DNA of 64,000 bases from Oasisia sp. SBJ-2009 (GCA_964017155.1 OZ024867.1:27119609-27183608); one strand, 5' to 3'. Counted from the stretch's first letter, positions 1 to 14,742 are shown. The notes: a model not told the origin generated them from the sequence alone. Numbers and translations: made by a program.

Positions 1-2541
1 ACAAAACCAGAGAGAGTGTGTGTGTGCTCGCGCCTGCCTACGTGCATATACGTATATGCACGCATATGTGTGTGCACATACATGCACATGCACATGCACA
101 TTTCAATGCAACGCGTCTGTACACTCAATATACAGTATATAGCCCTAGTTTCAAAATACATGATCAACTTGCCGAGACATACCAATACATGCGACCACAA
201 TGAAGGAATGGCTGAGTTACCTGGCCTATGCAGTTAACAGCGATACATCTGAGTCATGCATGCAGAGAACCTCCAACACAAAAATGTCATCGTCAACGTT
301 GAAATGACAGCAGTCTCTTCACTACATACAATCCAGAGCATTATACACCACTTAAAATAGTAAGTTTGACTTCAGCATCATTTCAATGTCCAGGTTTAAT
401 AAGTAGTCTTCAAATTGCCCATGCCCAAAGCATATGTCCTGATGCAGATAGTAACTCCTGTTTGTACCAACACAGTGTCAATCCAAAATAATAAAGTTGA
501 TACATGGCATGCATTGAGTCTTTTTTAGACTAGAGTCAGCATGAATGATTATGTTTTTTTACAAAATAGCTCTCACAATGTGCCAGCCATCATAACTTTG
601 TTCGTGTCCCTTGTGTAAAGGTATACAATTACTAGCACCATATTTCATATTTGGCATATATTTACATTTTCAAGAACTTTTTCACACATAACAGTGACCA
701 TTTGTGGACAAAACTACAATTCTCACACACCTCTGTAGCAGCAACATCATCTGAAATGCAAAAATGGCACCTAGCATTTCTGTTGCCATGGAGCTTCCTA
801 ACCCAGTTATTAGGGCACAGAGCACTGTTGATTTTCCCATTGGCGGCCATGTTAACGTTTTGTCAGATTATAAGGAAACTGGATTAAATTTTAACACAAT
901 CACTGCAGTCATGTCACTGATATGCTGATCAAATTTCATCAAAAAAGCATATCTCAGGCTCTCTTAAAATGCATGCATGTTTTCTGACCCTCAATATTGA
1001 CCAAACTGAGCACGCTTTTCTGCATTCGCAGGGTCATGTAAGAAAAAATGGCTAAAAATCACTACGCCAACTACACTCTGCCTAACATGCGTCATTGCAC
1101 TGCAGATATATCATAGCACTTAACCTACTGGTATGCCTGTCCAACGGTACTCATTTCACATTAATTTCTTTTTTCAAAATCTCAAAAGACACAATTATTA
1201 AGGTACTACATTCGTATGGGTTAGACCAGGAAGTCTAACTGTGCTCTGACCCCTAATAGGAATTTTGAATTTTTTTTAAATCCTTTAATTTAGGCACTTT
1301 TGAAAGCTACATATATATCATGCAGGAGGCCAACAAATAAATGTCATCCCTTAATCTGGTATTTTTTTAACCACTTTTCAAATGACCACCCGCGCCTTAT
1401 TTTATGGTCCAATATTGTATAAATAAATAAAAAACCTCTTATGGTGCTGACCACACTGCAACTTACAGCTTGCGTATATATGCATAGAGAATATGTCTGT
1501 GACAGCCAACCATATAATCTGCAAGAAAATCATGCATAGTCTGTTGTTACCATATTGTGAAATAAAAAATATACAAAAACAGTTATGTCACTCCTACCCT
1601 ACATAATAATGTCCATATTTCACTTTAAAATGGGGATTTCAGAAAAGTGAGGTAACACAGCTTGTCAAATGTAATGCCATTACACAGCCCAATTAGTGCA
1701 CATGCTCAGAACAATGGATCAATGATTGCTGTATCCTCACAGAGCTTACAGGCCAGTATCAGATCAAAGGCATGCCCAGTCACACTTCCTGTAAGCCTGT
1801 CATAAATCCTGATGCCTCTTGGACTTTCCTTTGAGGACAGCTAGTGACAGACATGTGTCAGTGGTATAGATAGACAGATGACTTATTCCTCTTTCATGTC
1901 ATATATTCAGTCTTGACATATCTCTTTAAACAAATAATACATAGCTTATCAAGTTACCCCACCCCCCATAACAAATTTACCATCCAGGCACTCTTGATGA
2001 GGATTTTAGACTGACAAGATGGGCTTGGCTCCTAAAAGTTATATTATGGTATTCAGTGACAATATTCATTGGAATTAGTCTGCATTTGGTGCAATGAAGG
2101 ATGCTAAAAATAAGCATTGGGAATGCATTCTGTAGTGTGGTGGAAATAAGACTTAATGTTGGTGGTTTGACAAAAAAGTCAACCATATCATGGTCATATG
2201 ACATAACACTTTATGTATGAGAGAATAAAATATTACATTGGAACCATACTGTGTCAATGACAATGATAGTTACTTTGGCCATGGGCAATATAATATACAC
2301 ATTGCTTATAACAACTGGCACTGAAATGGTAATTAGGACATACATTTTATTTCACACATTGATAAAGCAGAAAATACAAGGCCTAAAAGGTATATTTCAT
2401 ATTAGCAGTGATACCTGTGATAAAAAGGGGAGAACATATACAATTTTGACAACTTTGACAACTCTGTGAGCCTCCTTACTCACTGCGTTCAACACAGTTG
2501 GATGAAGACTGACACAGCTATTCAAGGCAAATAATGACTAG
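1..2541 (+). repeat. 2.54 kb unit, copy 1
   Basis: This copy shares the diagnostic sequence GCATGTTTTCTG (near 970) with copy 3, where copies 2, 4, 5 and 6 have GCATGTGTTCTG. The window opens exactly at the point taken here as unit start, so the true biological boundary is unknown. It carries a GTTAGAC...GTCTAAC hairpin-forming repeat near 1218-1238. Confidence 0.95.
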
Positions 2542-5080
2542 ACAAAACCAGAGAGTGTGTGTGTGCTCGCGCCTGCCTACGTGCATATACGTATATGCAC
2601 GCATATGTGTGTGCACATACATGCACATGCACATGCACATTTCAATGCAACGCGTCTGTACACTCAATATACAGTATATAGCCCTAGTTTCAAAATACAT
2701 GATCAACTTGCCGAGACATACCAATACATGCGACCACAATGGAGGAATGGCTGAGTTACCTGGCCTATGCAGTTAACAGCGATACATCTGAGTCATGCAT
2801 GCAGAGAACCTCCAACACAAAAATGTCATCGTCAACGTTGAAATGACAGCAGTCTCTTCACTACATACAATCCAGAGCATTATACACCACTTAAAATAGT
2901 AAGTTTGACTTCAGCATCATTTCAATGTCCAGGTTTAATAAGTAGTCTTCAAATTGCCCATGCCCAAAGCATATGTCCTGATGCAGATAGTAACTCCTGT
3001 TTGTACCAACACAGTGTCAATCCAAAATAATAAAGTTGATACATGGCATGCATTGAGTCTTTTTTAGACTAGAGTCAGCATGAATGATTATGTTTTTTTA
3101 CAAAATAGCTCTCACAATGTGCCAGCCATCATAACTTTGTTCGTGTCCCTTGTGTAAAGGTATACAATTACTAGCACCATATTTCATATTTGGCATATAT
3201 TTACATTTTCAAGAACTTTTTCACACATAACAGTGACCATTTGTGGACAAAACTACAATTCTCACACACCTCTGTAGCAGCAACATCATCTGAAATGCAA
3301 AAATGGCACCTAGCATTTCTGTTGCCATGGAGCTTCCTAACCCAGTTATTAGGGCACAGAGCACTGTTGATTTTCCCATTGGCGGCCATGTTAACGTTTT
3401 GTCAGATTATAAGGAAACTGGATTAAATGTTAACACAATCACTGCAGTCATGTCACTGATATGCTGATCAAATGTCGTCAAAAAAGCATATCTCAGGCTC
3501 TCTTAAAATGCATGCATGTGTTCTGACCCTCAATATTGACCAAACTGAGCACGCTTTTCTGCATTCGCAGGGTCATGTAAGAAAAAATGGCTAAAAATCA
3601 CTACGCCAACTACACTCTGCCTAACATGCGTCATTGCACTGCAGATATATCATAGCACTTAACCTACTGGTATGCCTGTCCAACGGTACTCATTTCACAT
3701 TAATTTCTTTTTTCAAAATCTCAAAAGACACAATTATTAAGGTACTACATTCGTATGGGTTAGACCAGGAAGTCTAACTGTGCTCTGACCCCTAATAGGA
3801 ATTTTGAATTTTTTTTAAATCCTTTAATTTAGGCACTTTTGAAAGCTACATATATATCATGCAGGAGGCCAACAAATAAATGTCATCCCTTAATCTGGTA
3901 TTTTTTTAACCACTTTTCAAATGACCACCCGCGCCTTATTTTATGGTCCAATATTGTATAAATAAATAAAAAACCTCTTATGGTGCTGACCACACTGCAA
4001 CTTACAGCTTGCGTATATATGCATAGAGAATATGTCTGTGACAGCCAACCATATAATCTGCAAGAAAATCATGCATAGTCTGTTGTTACCATATTGTGAA
4101 ATAAAAAATATACAAAAACAGTTATGTCACTCCTACCCTACATAATAATGTCCATATTTCACTTTAAAATGGGGATTTCAGAAAAGTGAGGTAACACAGC
4201 TTGTCAAATGTAATGCCATTACACAGCCCAATTAGTGCACATGCTCAGAACAATGGATCAATGATTGCTGTATCCTCACAGAGCTTACAGGCCAGTATCA
4301 GATCAAAGGCATGCCCAGTCACACTTCCTGTAAGCCTGTCATAAATCCTGATGCCTCTTGGACTTTCCTTTGAGGACAGCTAGTGACAGACATGTGTCAG
4401 TGGTATAGATAGACAGATGACTTATTCCTCTTTCATGTCATATATTCAGTCTTGACATATCTCTTTAAACAAATAATACATAGCTTATCAAGTTACCCCA
4501 CCCCCCATAACAAATTTACCATCCAGGCACTCTTGATGAGGATTTTAGACTGACAAGATGGGCTTGGCTCCTAAAAGTTATATTATGGTATTCAGTGACA
4601 ATATTCATTGGAATTAGTCTGCATTTGATGCAATGAAGGATGCTAAAAATAAGCATTGGGAATGCATTCTGTAGTGTGGTGGAAATAAGACTTAATGTTG
4701 GTGGTTTGACAAAAAAGTCAACCATATCATGGTCATATGACATAACACTTTATGTATGAGAGAATAAAATATTACATTGGAACCATACGGTGTCAATGAC
4801 AATGATAGTTACTTTGGCCATGGGCAATATAATATACACATTGCTTATAACAACTGGCACTGAAATGGTAATTAGGACATACATTTTATTTCACACATTG
4901 ATAAAGCAGAAAATACAAGGCCTAAAAGGTATATTTCATATTAGCAGTGATACCTGTGATAAAAAGGGGAGAACATATACAATTTTGACAACTTTGACAA
5001 CTCTGTGAGCCTCCTTACTCACTGCGTTCAACACAGTTGGATGAAGACTGACACAGCTATTCAAGGCAAATAATGACTAG
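2542..5080 (+). repeat. 2.54 kb unit, copy 2
   Basis: Full-length copy. It has a shorter GAGAGTGTG start than copies 1, 3, 4 and 5 and private changes near 3429 and 3475 (TTAAATGTTAAC and AAATGTCGTC, where most copies have TTAAATTTTAAC and AAATTTCGTC). Confidence 0.95.
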
Positions 5081-7623
5081 ACAAAACCAGAGAGAGTGTG
5101 TGTGTGCTCGCGCCTGCCTACGTGCATATACGTATATGCACGCATATGTGTGTGCACATACATGCACATGCACATGCACATTTCAATGCAACGCGTCTGT
5201 ACACTCAATATACAGTATATAGCCCTAGTTTCAAAATACATGATCAACTTGCCGAGACATACCAATACATGCGACCACAATGGAGGAATGGCTGAGTTAC
5301 CTGGCCTATGCAGTTAACAGCGATACATCTGAGTCATGCATGCAGAGAACCTCCAACACAAAAATGTCATCGTCAACGTTGAAATGACAGCAGTCTCTTC
5401 ACTACATACAATCCAGAGCATTATACACCACTTAAAATAGTAAGTTTGACTTCAGCATCATTTCAATGTCCAGGTTTAATAAGTAGTCTTCAAATTGCCC
5501 ATGCCCAAAGCATATGTCCTGATGCAGATAGTAACTCCTGTTTGTACCAACACAGTGTCAATCCAAAATAATAAAGTTGATACATGGCATGCATTGAGTC
5601 TTTTTTAGACTAGAGTCAGCATGAATGATTATGTTTTTTTACAAAATAGCTCTCACAATGTGCCAGCCATCATAACTTTGTTCGTGTCCCTTGTGTAAAG
5701 GTATACAATTACTAGCACCATATTTCATATTTGGCATATATTTACATTTTCAAGAACTTTTTCACACATAACAGTGACCATTTGTGGACAAAACTACAAT
5801 TCTCACACACCTCTGTAGCAGCAACATCATCTGAAATGCAAAAATGGCACCTAGCATTTCTGTTGCCATGGAGCTTCCTAACCCAGTTATTAGGGCACAG
5901 AGCACTGTTGATTTTCCCATTGGCGGCCATGTTAACGTTTTGTCAGATTATAAGGAAACTGGATTAAATTTTAACACAATCACTGCAGTCATGTCACTGA
6001 TATGCTGATCAAATTTCGTCAAAAAAGCATATCTCAGGCTCTCTTAAAATGCATGCATGTTTTCTGACCCTCAATATTGACCAAACTGAGCACGCTTTTC
6101 TGCATTCGCAGGGTCATGTAAGAAAAAATGGCTAAAAATCACTACGCCAACTACACTCTGCCTAACATGCGTCATTGCACTGCAGATATATCATAGCACT
6201 TAACCTACTGGTATGCCTGTCCAACGGTACTCATTTCACATTAATTTCTTTTTTCAAAATCTCAAAAGACACAATTATTAAGGTACTACATTCGTATGGG
6301 TTAGACCAGGAAGTCTAACTGTGCTCTGACCCCTAATAGGAATTTTGAATTTTTTTTAAATCCTTTAATTTAGGCACTTTTGAAAGCTACATATATATCA
6401 TGCAGGAGGCCAACAAATAAATGTCATCCCTTAATCTGGTATTTTTTTAACCACTTTTCAAATGACCACCCGCGCCTTATTTTATGGTCCAATATTGTAT
6501 AAATAAATAAAAAACCTCTTATGGTGCTGACCACACTGCAACTTACAGCTTGCGTATATATGCATAGAGAATATGTCTGTGACAGCCAACCATATAATCT
6601 GCAAGAAAATCATGCATAGTCTGTTGTTACCATATTGTGAAATAAAAAATATACAAAAACAGTTATGTCACTCCTACCCTACATAATAATGTCCATATTT
6701 CACTTTAAAATGGGGATTTCAGAAAAGTGAGGTAACACAGCTTGTCAAATGTAATGCCATTACACAGCCCAATTAGTGCACATGCTCAGAACAATGGATC
6801 AATGATTGCTGTATCCTCACAGAGCTTACAGGCCAGTATCAGATCAAAGGCATGCCCAGTCACACTTCCTGTAAGCCTGTCATAAATCCTGATGCCTCTT
6901 GGACTTTCCTTTGAGGACAGCTAGTGACAGACATGTGTCAGTGGTATAGATAGACAGATGACTTATTCCTCTTTCATGTCATATATTCAGTCTTGACATA
7001 TCTCTTTAAACAAATAATACATAGCTTATCAAGTTACCCCACCCCCCATAACAAATTTACCATCCAGGCACTCTTGATGAGGATTTTAGACTGACAAGAT
7101 GGGCTTGGCTCCTAAAAGTTATATTATGGTATTCAGTGACAATATTCATTGGAATTAGTCTGCATTTGGTGCAATGAAGGATGCTAAAAATAAGCATTGG
7201 GAATGCATTCTGTAGTGTGGTGGAAATAAGACTTAATGTTGGTGGTTTGACAAAAAAGTCAACCATATCATGGTCATATGACATAACACTTTATATATAT
7301 GAGAGAATAAAATATTACATTGGAACCATACGGTGTCAATGACAATGATAGTTACTTTGGCCATGGGCAATATAATATACACATTGCTTATAACAACTGG
7401 CACTGAAATGGTAATTAGGACATACATTTTATTTCACACATTGATAAAGCAGAAAATACAAGGCCTAAAAGGTATATTTCATATTAGCAGTGATACCTGT
7501 GATAAAAAGGGGAGAACATATACAATTTTGACAACTTTGACAACTCTGTGAGCCTCCTTACTCACTGCGTTCAACACAGTTGGATGAAGACTGACACAGC
7601 TATTCAAGGCAAATAATGACTAG
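5081..7623 (+). repeat. 2.54 kb unit, copy 3
   Basis: Full-length copy with a 4-base expansion near 7290 (TTATATATATGAG, where the others have TTATGTATGAG). Otherwise it is closest to copy 1. Confidence 0.95.
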
Positions 7624-10158
7624 ACAAAACCAGAGAGAGTGTGTGTGTGCTCGCGCCTGCCTACGTGCATATACGTATATGCACGCATATGTGTGTGCAC
7701 ATACATGCACATGCACATTTCAATGCAACGCGTCTGTACACTCAATATACAGTATATAGCCCTAGTTTCAAAATACATGATCAACTTGCCGAGACATACC
7801 AATACATGCGACCACAATGGAGGAATGGCTGAGTTACCTGGCCTATGCAGTTAACAGCGATACATCTGAGTCATGCATGCAGAGAACCTCCAACACAAAA
7901 ATGTCATCGTCAACGTTGAAATGACAGCAGTCTCTTCACTACATACAATCCAGAGCATTATACACCACTTAAAATAGTAAGTTTGACTTCAGCATCATTT
8001 CAATGTCCAGGTTTAATAAGTAGTCTTCAAATTGCCCATGCACAAAGCATATGTCCTGATGCAGATAGTAACTCCTGTTTGTACCAACACAGTGTCAATC
8101 CAAAATAATAAAGTTGATACATGGCATGCATTGAGTCTTTTTTAGACTAGAGTCAGCATGAATGATTATGTTTTTTTACAAAATAGCTCTCACAATGTGC
8201 CAGCCATCATAACTTTGTTCGTGTCCCTTGTGTAAAGGTATACAATTACTAGCACCATATTTCATATTTGGCATATATTTACATTTTCAAGAACTTTTTC
8301 ACACATAACAGTGACCATTTGTGGACAAAACTACAATTCTCACACACCTCTGTAGCAGCAACATCATCTGAAATGCAAAAATGGCACCTAGCATTTCTGT
8401 TGCCATGGAGCTTCCTAACCCAGTTATTAGGGCACAGAGCACTGTTGATTTTCCCATTGGCGGCCATGTTAACGTTTTGTCAGATTATAAGGAAACTGGA
8501 TTAAATTTTAACACAATCACTGCAGTCATGTCACTGATATGCTGATCAAATTTCGTCAAAAAAGCATATCTCAGGCTCTCTTAAAATGCATGCATGTGTT
8601 CTGACCCTCAATATTGACCAAACTGAGCACGCTTTTCTGCATTCGCAGGGTCATGTAAGAAAAAATGGCTAAAAATCACTACGCCAACTACACTCTGCCT
8701 AACATGCGTCATTGCACTGCAGATATATCATAGCACTTAACCTACTGGTATGCCTGTCCAACGGTACTCATTTCACATTAATTTCTTTTTTCAAAATCTC
8801 AAAAGACACAATTATTAAGGTACTACATTCGTATGGGTTAGACCAGGAAGTCTAACTGTGCTCTGACCCCTAATAGGAATTTTGAATTTTTTTTAAATCC
8901 TTTAATTTAGGCACTTTTGAAAGCTACATATATATCATGCAGGAGGCCAACAAATAAATGTCATCCCTTAATCTGGTATTTTTTTAACCACTTTTCAAAT
9001 GACCACCCGCGCCTTATTTTATGGTCCAATATTGTATAAATAAATAAAAAACCTCTTATGGTGCTGACCACACTGCAACTTACAGCTTGCGTATATATGC
9101 ATAGAGAATATGTCTGTGACAGCCAACCATATAATCTGCAAGAAAATCATGCATAGTCTGTTGTTACCATATTGTGAAATAAAAAATATACAAAAACAGT
9201 TATGTCACTCCTACCCTACATAATAATGTCCATATTTCACTTTAAAATGGGGATTTCAGAAAAGTGAGGTAACACAGCTTGTCAAATGTAATGCCATTAC
9301 ACAGCCCAATTAGTGCACATGCTCAGAACAATGGATCAATGATTGCTGTATCCTCACAGAGCTTACAGGCCAGTATCAGATCAAAGGCATGCCCAGTCAC
9401 ACTTCCTGTAAGCCTGTCATAAATCCTGATGCCTCTTGGACTTTCCTTTGAGGACAGCTAGTGACAGACATGTGTCAGTGGTATAGATAGACAGATGACT
9501 TATTCCTCTTTCATGTCATATATTCAGTCTTGACATATCTCTTTAAACAAATAATACATAGCTTATCAAGTTACCCCACCCCCCATAACAAATTTACCAT
9601 CCAGGCACTCTTGATGAGGATTTTAGACTGACAAGATGGGCTTGGCTCCTAAAAGTTATATTATGGTATTCAGTGACAATATTCATTGGAATTAGTCTGC
9701 ATTTGGTGCAATGAAGGATGCTAAAAATAAGCATTGGGAATGCATTCTGTAGTGTGGTGGAAATAAGACTTAATGTTGGTGGTTTGACAAAAAAGTCAAC
9801 CATATCATGGTCATATGACATAACACTTTATGTATGAGAGAATAAAATATTACATTGGAACCATACTGTGTCAATGACAATGATAGTTACTTTGGCCATG
9901 GGCAATATAATATACACATTGCTTATAACAACTGGCACTGAAATGGTAATTAGGACATACATTTTATTTCACACATTGATAAAGCAGAAAATACAAGGCC
10001 TAAAAGGTATATTTCATATTAGCAGTGATACCTGTGATAAAAAGGGGAGAACATATACAATTTTGACAACTTTGACAACTCTGTGAGCCTCCTTACTCAC
10101 TGCGTTCAACACAGTTGGATGAAGACTGACACAGCTATTCAAGGCAAATAATGACTAG
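7624..10158 (+). repeat. 2.54 kb unit, copy 4
   Basis: Full-length copy. With copy 5 it shares loss of one GCACAT in the microsatellite near 7705 and the change CATGCACAAAGC near 8037, where the others read CATGCCCAAAGC. Confidence 0.95.
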
Positions 10159-12521
10159 ACAAAACCAGAGAGAGTGTGTGTGTGCTCGCGCCTGCCTACG
10201 TGCATATACGTATATGCACGCATATGTGTGTGCACATACATGCACATGCACATTTCAATGCAACGCGTCTGTACACTCAATATACAGTATATAGCCCTAG
10301 TTTCAAAATACATGATCAACTTGCCGAGACATACCAATACATGCGACCACAATGGAGGAATGGCTGAGTTACCTGGCCTATGCAGTTAACAGCGATACAT
10401 CTGAGTCATGCATGCAGAGAACCTCCAACACAAAAATGTCATCGTCAACGTTGAAATGACAGCAGTCTCTTCACTACATACAATCCAGAGCATTATACAC
10501 CACTTAAAATAGTAAGTTTGACTTCAGCATCATTTCAATGTCCAGGTTTAATAAGTAGTCTTCAAATTGCCCATGCACAAAGCATATGTCCTGATGCAGA
10601 TAGTAACTCCTGTTTGTACCAACACAGTGTCAATCCAAAATAATAAAGTTGATACATGGCATGCATTGAGTCTTTTTTAGACTAGAGTCAGCATGAATGA
10701 TTATGTTTTTTTACAAAATAGCTCTCACAATGTGCCAGCCATCATAACTTTGTTCGTGTCCCTTGTGTAAAGGTATACAATTACTAGCACCATATTTCAT
10801 ATTTGGCATATATTTACATTTTCAAGAACTTTTTCACACATAACAGTGACCATTTGTGGACAAAACTACAATTCTCACACACCTCTGTAGCAGCAACATC
10901 ATCTGAAATGCAAAAATGGCACCTAGCATTTCTGTTGCCATGGAGCTTCCTAACCCAGTTATTAGGGCACAGAGCACTGTTGATTTTCCCATTGGCGGCC
11001 ATGTTAACGTTTTGTCAGATTATAAGGAAACTGGATTAAATTTTAACACAATCACTGCAGTCATGTCACTGATATGCTGATCAAATTTCGTCAAAAAAGC
11101 ATATCTCAGGCTCTCTTAAAATGCATGCATGTGTTCTGACCCTCAATATTGACCAAACTGAGCACGCTTTTCTGCATTCGCAGGGTCATGTAAGAAAAAA
11201 TGGCTAAAAATCACTACGCCAACTACACTCTGCCTAACATGCGTCATTGCACTGCAGATATATCATAGCACTTAACCTACTGGTATGCCTGTCCAACGGT
11301 ACTCATTTCACATTAATTTCTTTTTTCAAAATCTCAAAAGACACAATTATTAAGGTACTACATTCGTATGGGTTAGACCAGGAAGTCTAACTGTGCTCTG
11401 ACCCCTAATAGGAATTTTGAATTTTTTTTAAATCCTTTAATTTAGGCACTTTTGAAAGCTACATATATATCATGCAGGAGGCCAACAAATAAATGTCATC
11501 CCTTAATCTGGTATTTTTTTAACCACTTTTCAAATGACCACCCGCGCCTTATTTTATGGTCCAATATTGTATAAATAAATAAAAAACCTCTTATGGTGCT
11601 GACCACACTGCAACTTACAGCTTGCGTATATATGCATAGAGAATATGTCTGTGACAGCCAACCATATAATCTGCAAGAAAATCATGCATAGTCTGTTGTT
11701 ACCATATTGTGAAATAAAAAATATACAAAAACAGTTATGTCACTCCTACCCTACATAATAATGTCCATATTTCACTTTAAAATGGGGATTTCAGAAAAGT
11801 GAGGTAACACAGCTTGTCAAATGTAATGCCATTACACAGCCCAATTAGTGCACATGCTCAGAACAATGGATCAATGATTGCTGTATCCTCACAGAGCTTA
11901 CAGGCCAGTATCAGATCAAAGGCATGCCCAGTTACACTTCCTGTAAGCCTGTCATAAATCCTGATGCCTCTTGGACTTTCCTTTGAGGACAGCTAGTGAC
12001 AGACATGTGTCCTAAAAGTTATATTATGGTATTCAGTGACAATATTCATTGGAATTAGTCTGCATTTGGTGCAATGAAGGATGCTAAAAATAAGCATTGG
12101 GAATGCATTCTGTAGTGTGGTGGAAATAAGACTTAATGTTGGTGGTTTGAGAAAAAAGTCAACCATATCATGGTCCTATGACATAACACTTTATGTATGA
12201 GAGAATAAAATATTACATTGGAACCAGACTGTGTCAATGACAATGATAGTTACTTTGGCCATGGGCAATATTATATACACATTGCTTATAACAACTGGCA
12301 CTGAAATGGTAATTAGGACATACATTTTATTTCACACATTGATAAAGCAGAAAATACAAGGCCTAAAAGGTATATTTCACAGTAGCAGTGATACCTGTGA
12401 TAAAAAGGGGAGAACATATACAATTTTGACAACTTTGACAACTCTGTGAGCCTCCTTACTCACTGCATTCAAAACAGTTGGATGAAGACTAACACAGCTA
12501 TTCAAGGCAAATAATGACTAT
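10159..12521 (+). repeat. 2.54 kb unit, copy 5, with ~172-base internal deletion
   Basis: The first ~1850 bases match copy 4. At about 12011 the sequence jumps from GACATGTGTC to CTAAAAGTT, missing about 172 bases present in copies 1-4 and 6. After this junction the copy carries variants otherwise found only in copy 6 (TTTGAGAAAAAAGTC, TGGTCCTATGAC). The deletion junction therefore separates a homogenised part from an older, diverged part. Confidence 0.95.
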
Positions 12522-14742
12522 ACAAAACCAGAGAGTGTGTGTGTGCTCGCGCCTGCCTACGTGCATATACGTATATGCACGCATATGTGTGTGCACATAC
12601 ATGCACATACACATGCACATTTCAATGCAACGCGTCTGTACACTCAATATACAGTATATAGCCTTAGTTTCAAAATACATGATCAACTTGCCGAGACATA
12701 CCAATACATGCGACCACAATGGAGGAATCGCTGAGTTACCTGGCCTATGCAGTTAAGAGCGATACATCTGAGTCATGCATGCAGAGAACCTCCAACACAA
12801 TAATGTCATCGTCAACGTTGAAATGACAGCAGTCTCTTCACTACATACAATCCAGAGCATTCTACACCACTTAAAATAGTAAGTTTGACTTCAGCATCAT
12901 TTCAATGTCCAGGTTTAATAAGTAGTCTTCAAATTGCCCATGCCCAAAGCATATGTCCTGATGCAGATAGTAACTCCTGTTTGTACCAACACAGTGTCAA
13001 TCCAAAATAATAAAGTTGATACATGGCATGCATTGAGTCTTTTGTAGACTAAACTAGACTAGAGTCAGCATGAATGATTCTGTTTTTTTTTACAAAATAG
13101 CTCTCACAATGTGCCAGCCATCATAACTTTGTTTGTGTCCCTTGTGTAAAGGTATACAATTACTAGCACCATATTTCATATTTGGCATATATTTACATTT
13201 TCAAGAACTTTTTCACACATAACAGTGACCATTTGTGGACAAAACTACAATTCTCACACACCTCTGTAGCAGCAACATCATCTGAAATGCAAAAATGGTA
13301 CCTCTGTTGCCATGGAGCTTCCTAACCCAGTTATTAGGGCACAGAGCACTGTTGATTTTCCCATTGGCCGCCATGTTAACGTTTTGTCAGATTATAAGGA
13401 AACTGGATTAAATTTTAACACATTCACTGCAGTCATGTCACTGATATGCTGATCAAATTTCGTCAAAAAAGCATATCTCAGGCTCTCTTAAAATGCATGC
13501 ATGTGTTCTGACCCTCAATATTGACCAAACTGAGCACGCTTTTCTGCATTCGCAGGGTCATGTAAGAAAAAATGGCTAAAAATCACTACGCCAACTACAC
13601 TCTGCCTAACATGCGTCATTGCACTGCAGATATATCATAGCACTTAATCTACTGGTATGCCTGTCGTACGGTACTCATTTCACATTAATTTCTTTTTTCA
13701 AAATCTAAAAAGACACAATTATTAAGGTACTACATTCGTATGGGTTAGACCAGGAAGTCTAACTGTGCTCTGACCCCTAATAGGAATTTTGAATTTTTTA
13801 AAAATCCTTTTATTTAGGCACTTTTGAAAGCTACATATATATCATGCAGGAGGCCAACAAATCAATGTCATCCCTTAATCTGGTATTTTTTTACCCACTT
13901 TACAAATGACCACCCGCGCCTTATTTTATGGTCCAATATTGTATAAATAAATAAAAAACCTCTTATGGTGCTGACCACACTGCAACTTACAGCTTGCGTA
14001 TATATGCATAGAGAATATGTCTGTGACAGCCAACCATATAATCTGCAAGAAAATCATGCATAGTCTGTTGTTACCATATTGTGAAATAAAAAATATACAA
14101 AAACAGTTATGTCACTCCTACCCTACATAATAATGTCCATATTTCACTTTAAAATGGGGATTTCAGAAAAGTGAGGTAACACAGCTTGTCAAATGTAATG
14201 CCATTACACAGCCCAATTAGTGCACATGCTCAGAACAATGGATCAATGATTGCTGTATCCTCACAGAGCTTACAGGCCAGTATCAGATCAAAGGCATGCC
14301 CAGTCACACTTCCTGTAAGCCTGTCACAAATCCTGATGCCTCTTGGACTTTCCTTTGAGAACAGCTAGTGACAGACATGTGTCAGTGGTATAGATAGACA
14401 GATGACTTATTCCTCTTTCATGTCATATATTCAGTCTTGACATATCTCTTTAAGCAAATAATACATAGCTTATCAAGTTACCCCACCCCCCATAACAAAT
14501 TTACCATCCAGGCACTCTTGATGAGGATTTTAGACTGACAAGATGGGCTTGGCTCCTAAAAGTTGTATTATGGTATTCAGTGACAATATTCATTGGAATT
14601 AGTCTGCATTTGGTGCAATGAAGGATGCTAAAAATAAGCATTGGGAATGCATTCTGTAGTGTGGAGGAAATAAGACTTAATGTTGGTGGTTTGAGAAAAA
14701 AGTCAACCATATCATGGTCCTATGACATAACACTTTATGTAT
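12522..14742 (+). repeat. 2.54 kb unit, copy 6, diverged and truncated
   Basis: This edge copy differs from the consensus at many positions, including an insertion near 13050 (an extra AAACTAGACT), an 8-base loss near 13298, and several single-base changes. It ends at TTATGTATG, about 300 bases before a full unit would finish. Edge copies of tandem arrays usually escape homogenisation, which fits. Confidence 0.93.

Larger units (their letters stand above)
1..14742. repeat. Tandem array of a ~2.54 kb unit, six copies seen
   Basis: The same unit recurs head-to-tail, starting (by the arbitrary left edge of the window) at 1, 2542, 5081, 7624, 10159 and 12522, with spacings of 2541, 2539, 2543, 2535 and 2363. 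Copies one to five are almost identical, differing by scattered single bases and by small length changes in a GTGTGT/GCACAT microsatellite near the unit start. The sixth copy is clearly more diverged and stops early. No frame longer than 80 codons exists and I recognise no protein, so I treat the unit as a long-period satellite or tandemly amplified noncoding segment. A tandemly arranged mobile element is the alternative, but I saw no terminal repeats or transposase. The array continues beyond the left edge. Confidence 0.97.

Noticed and set aside
1691..1840. Minus-strand frame in each 2.54 kb unit reading IRIYDRLTGSVTGHAFDLIL
   Set aside because: Only ~43 codons, with no good splice sites; open in all copies simply because they are near-identical.
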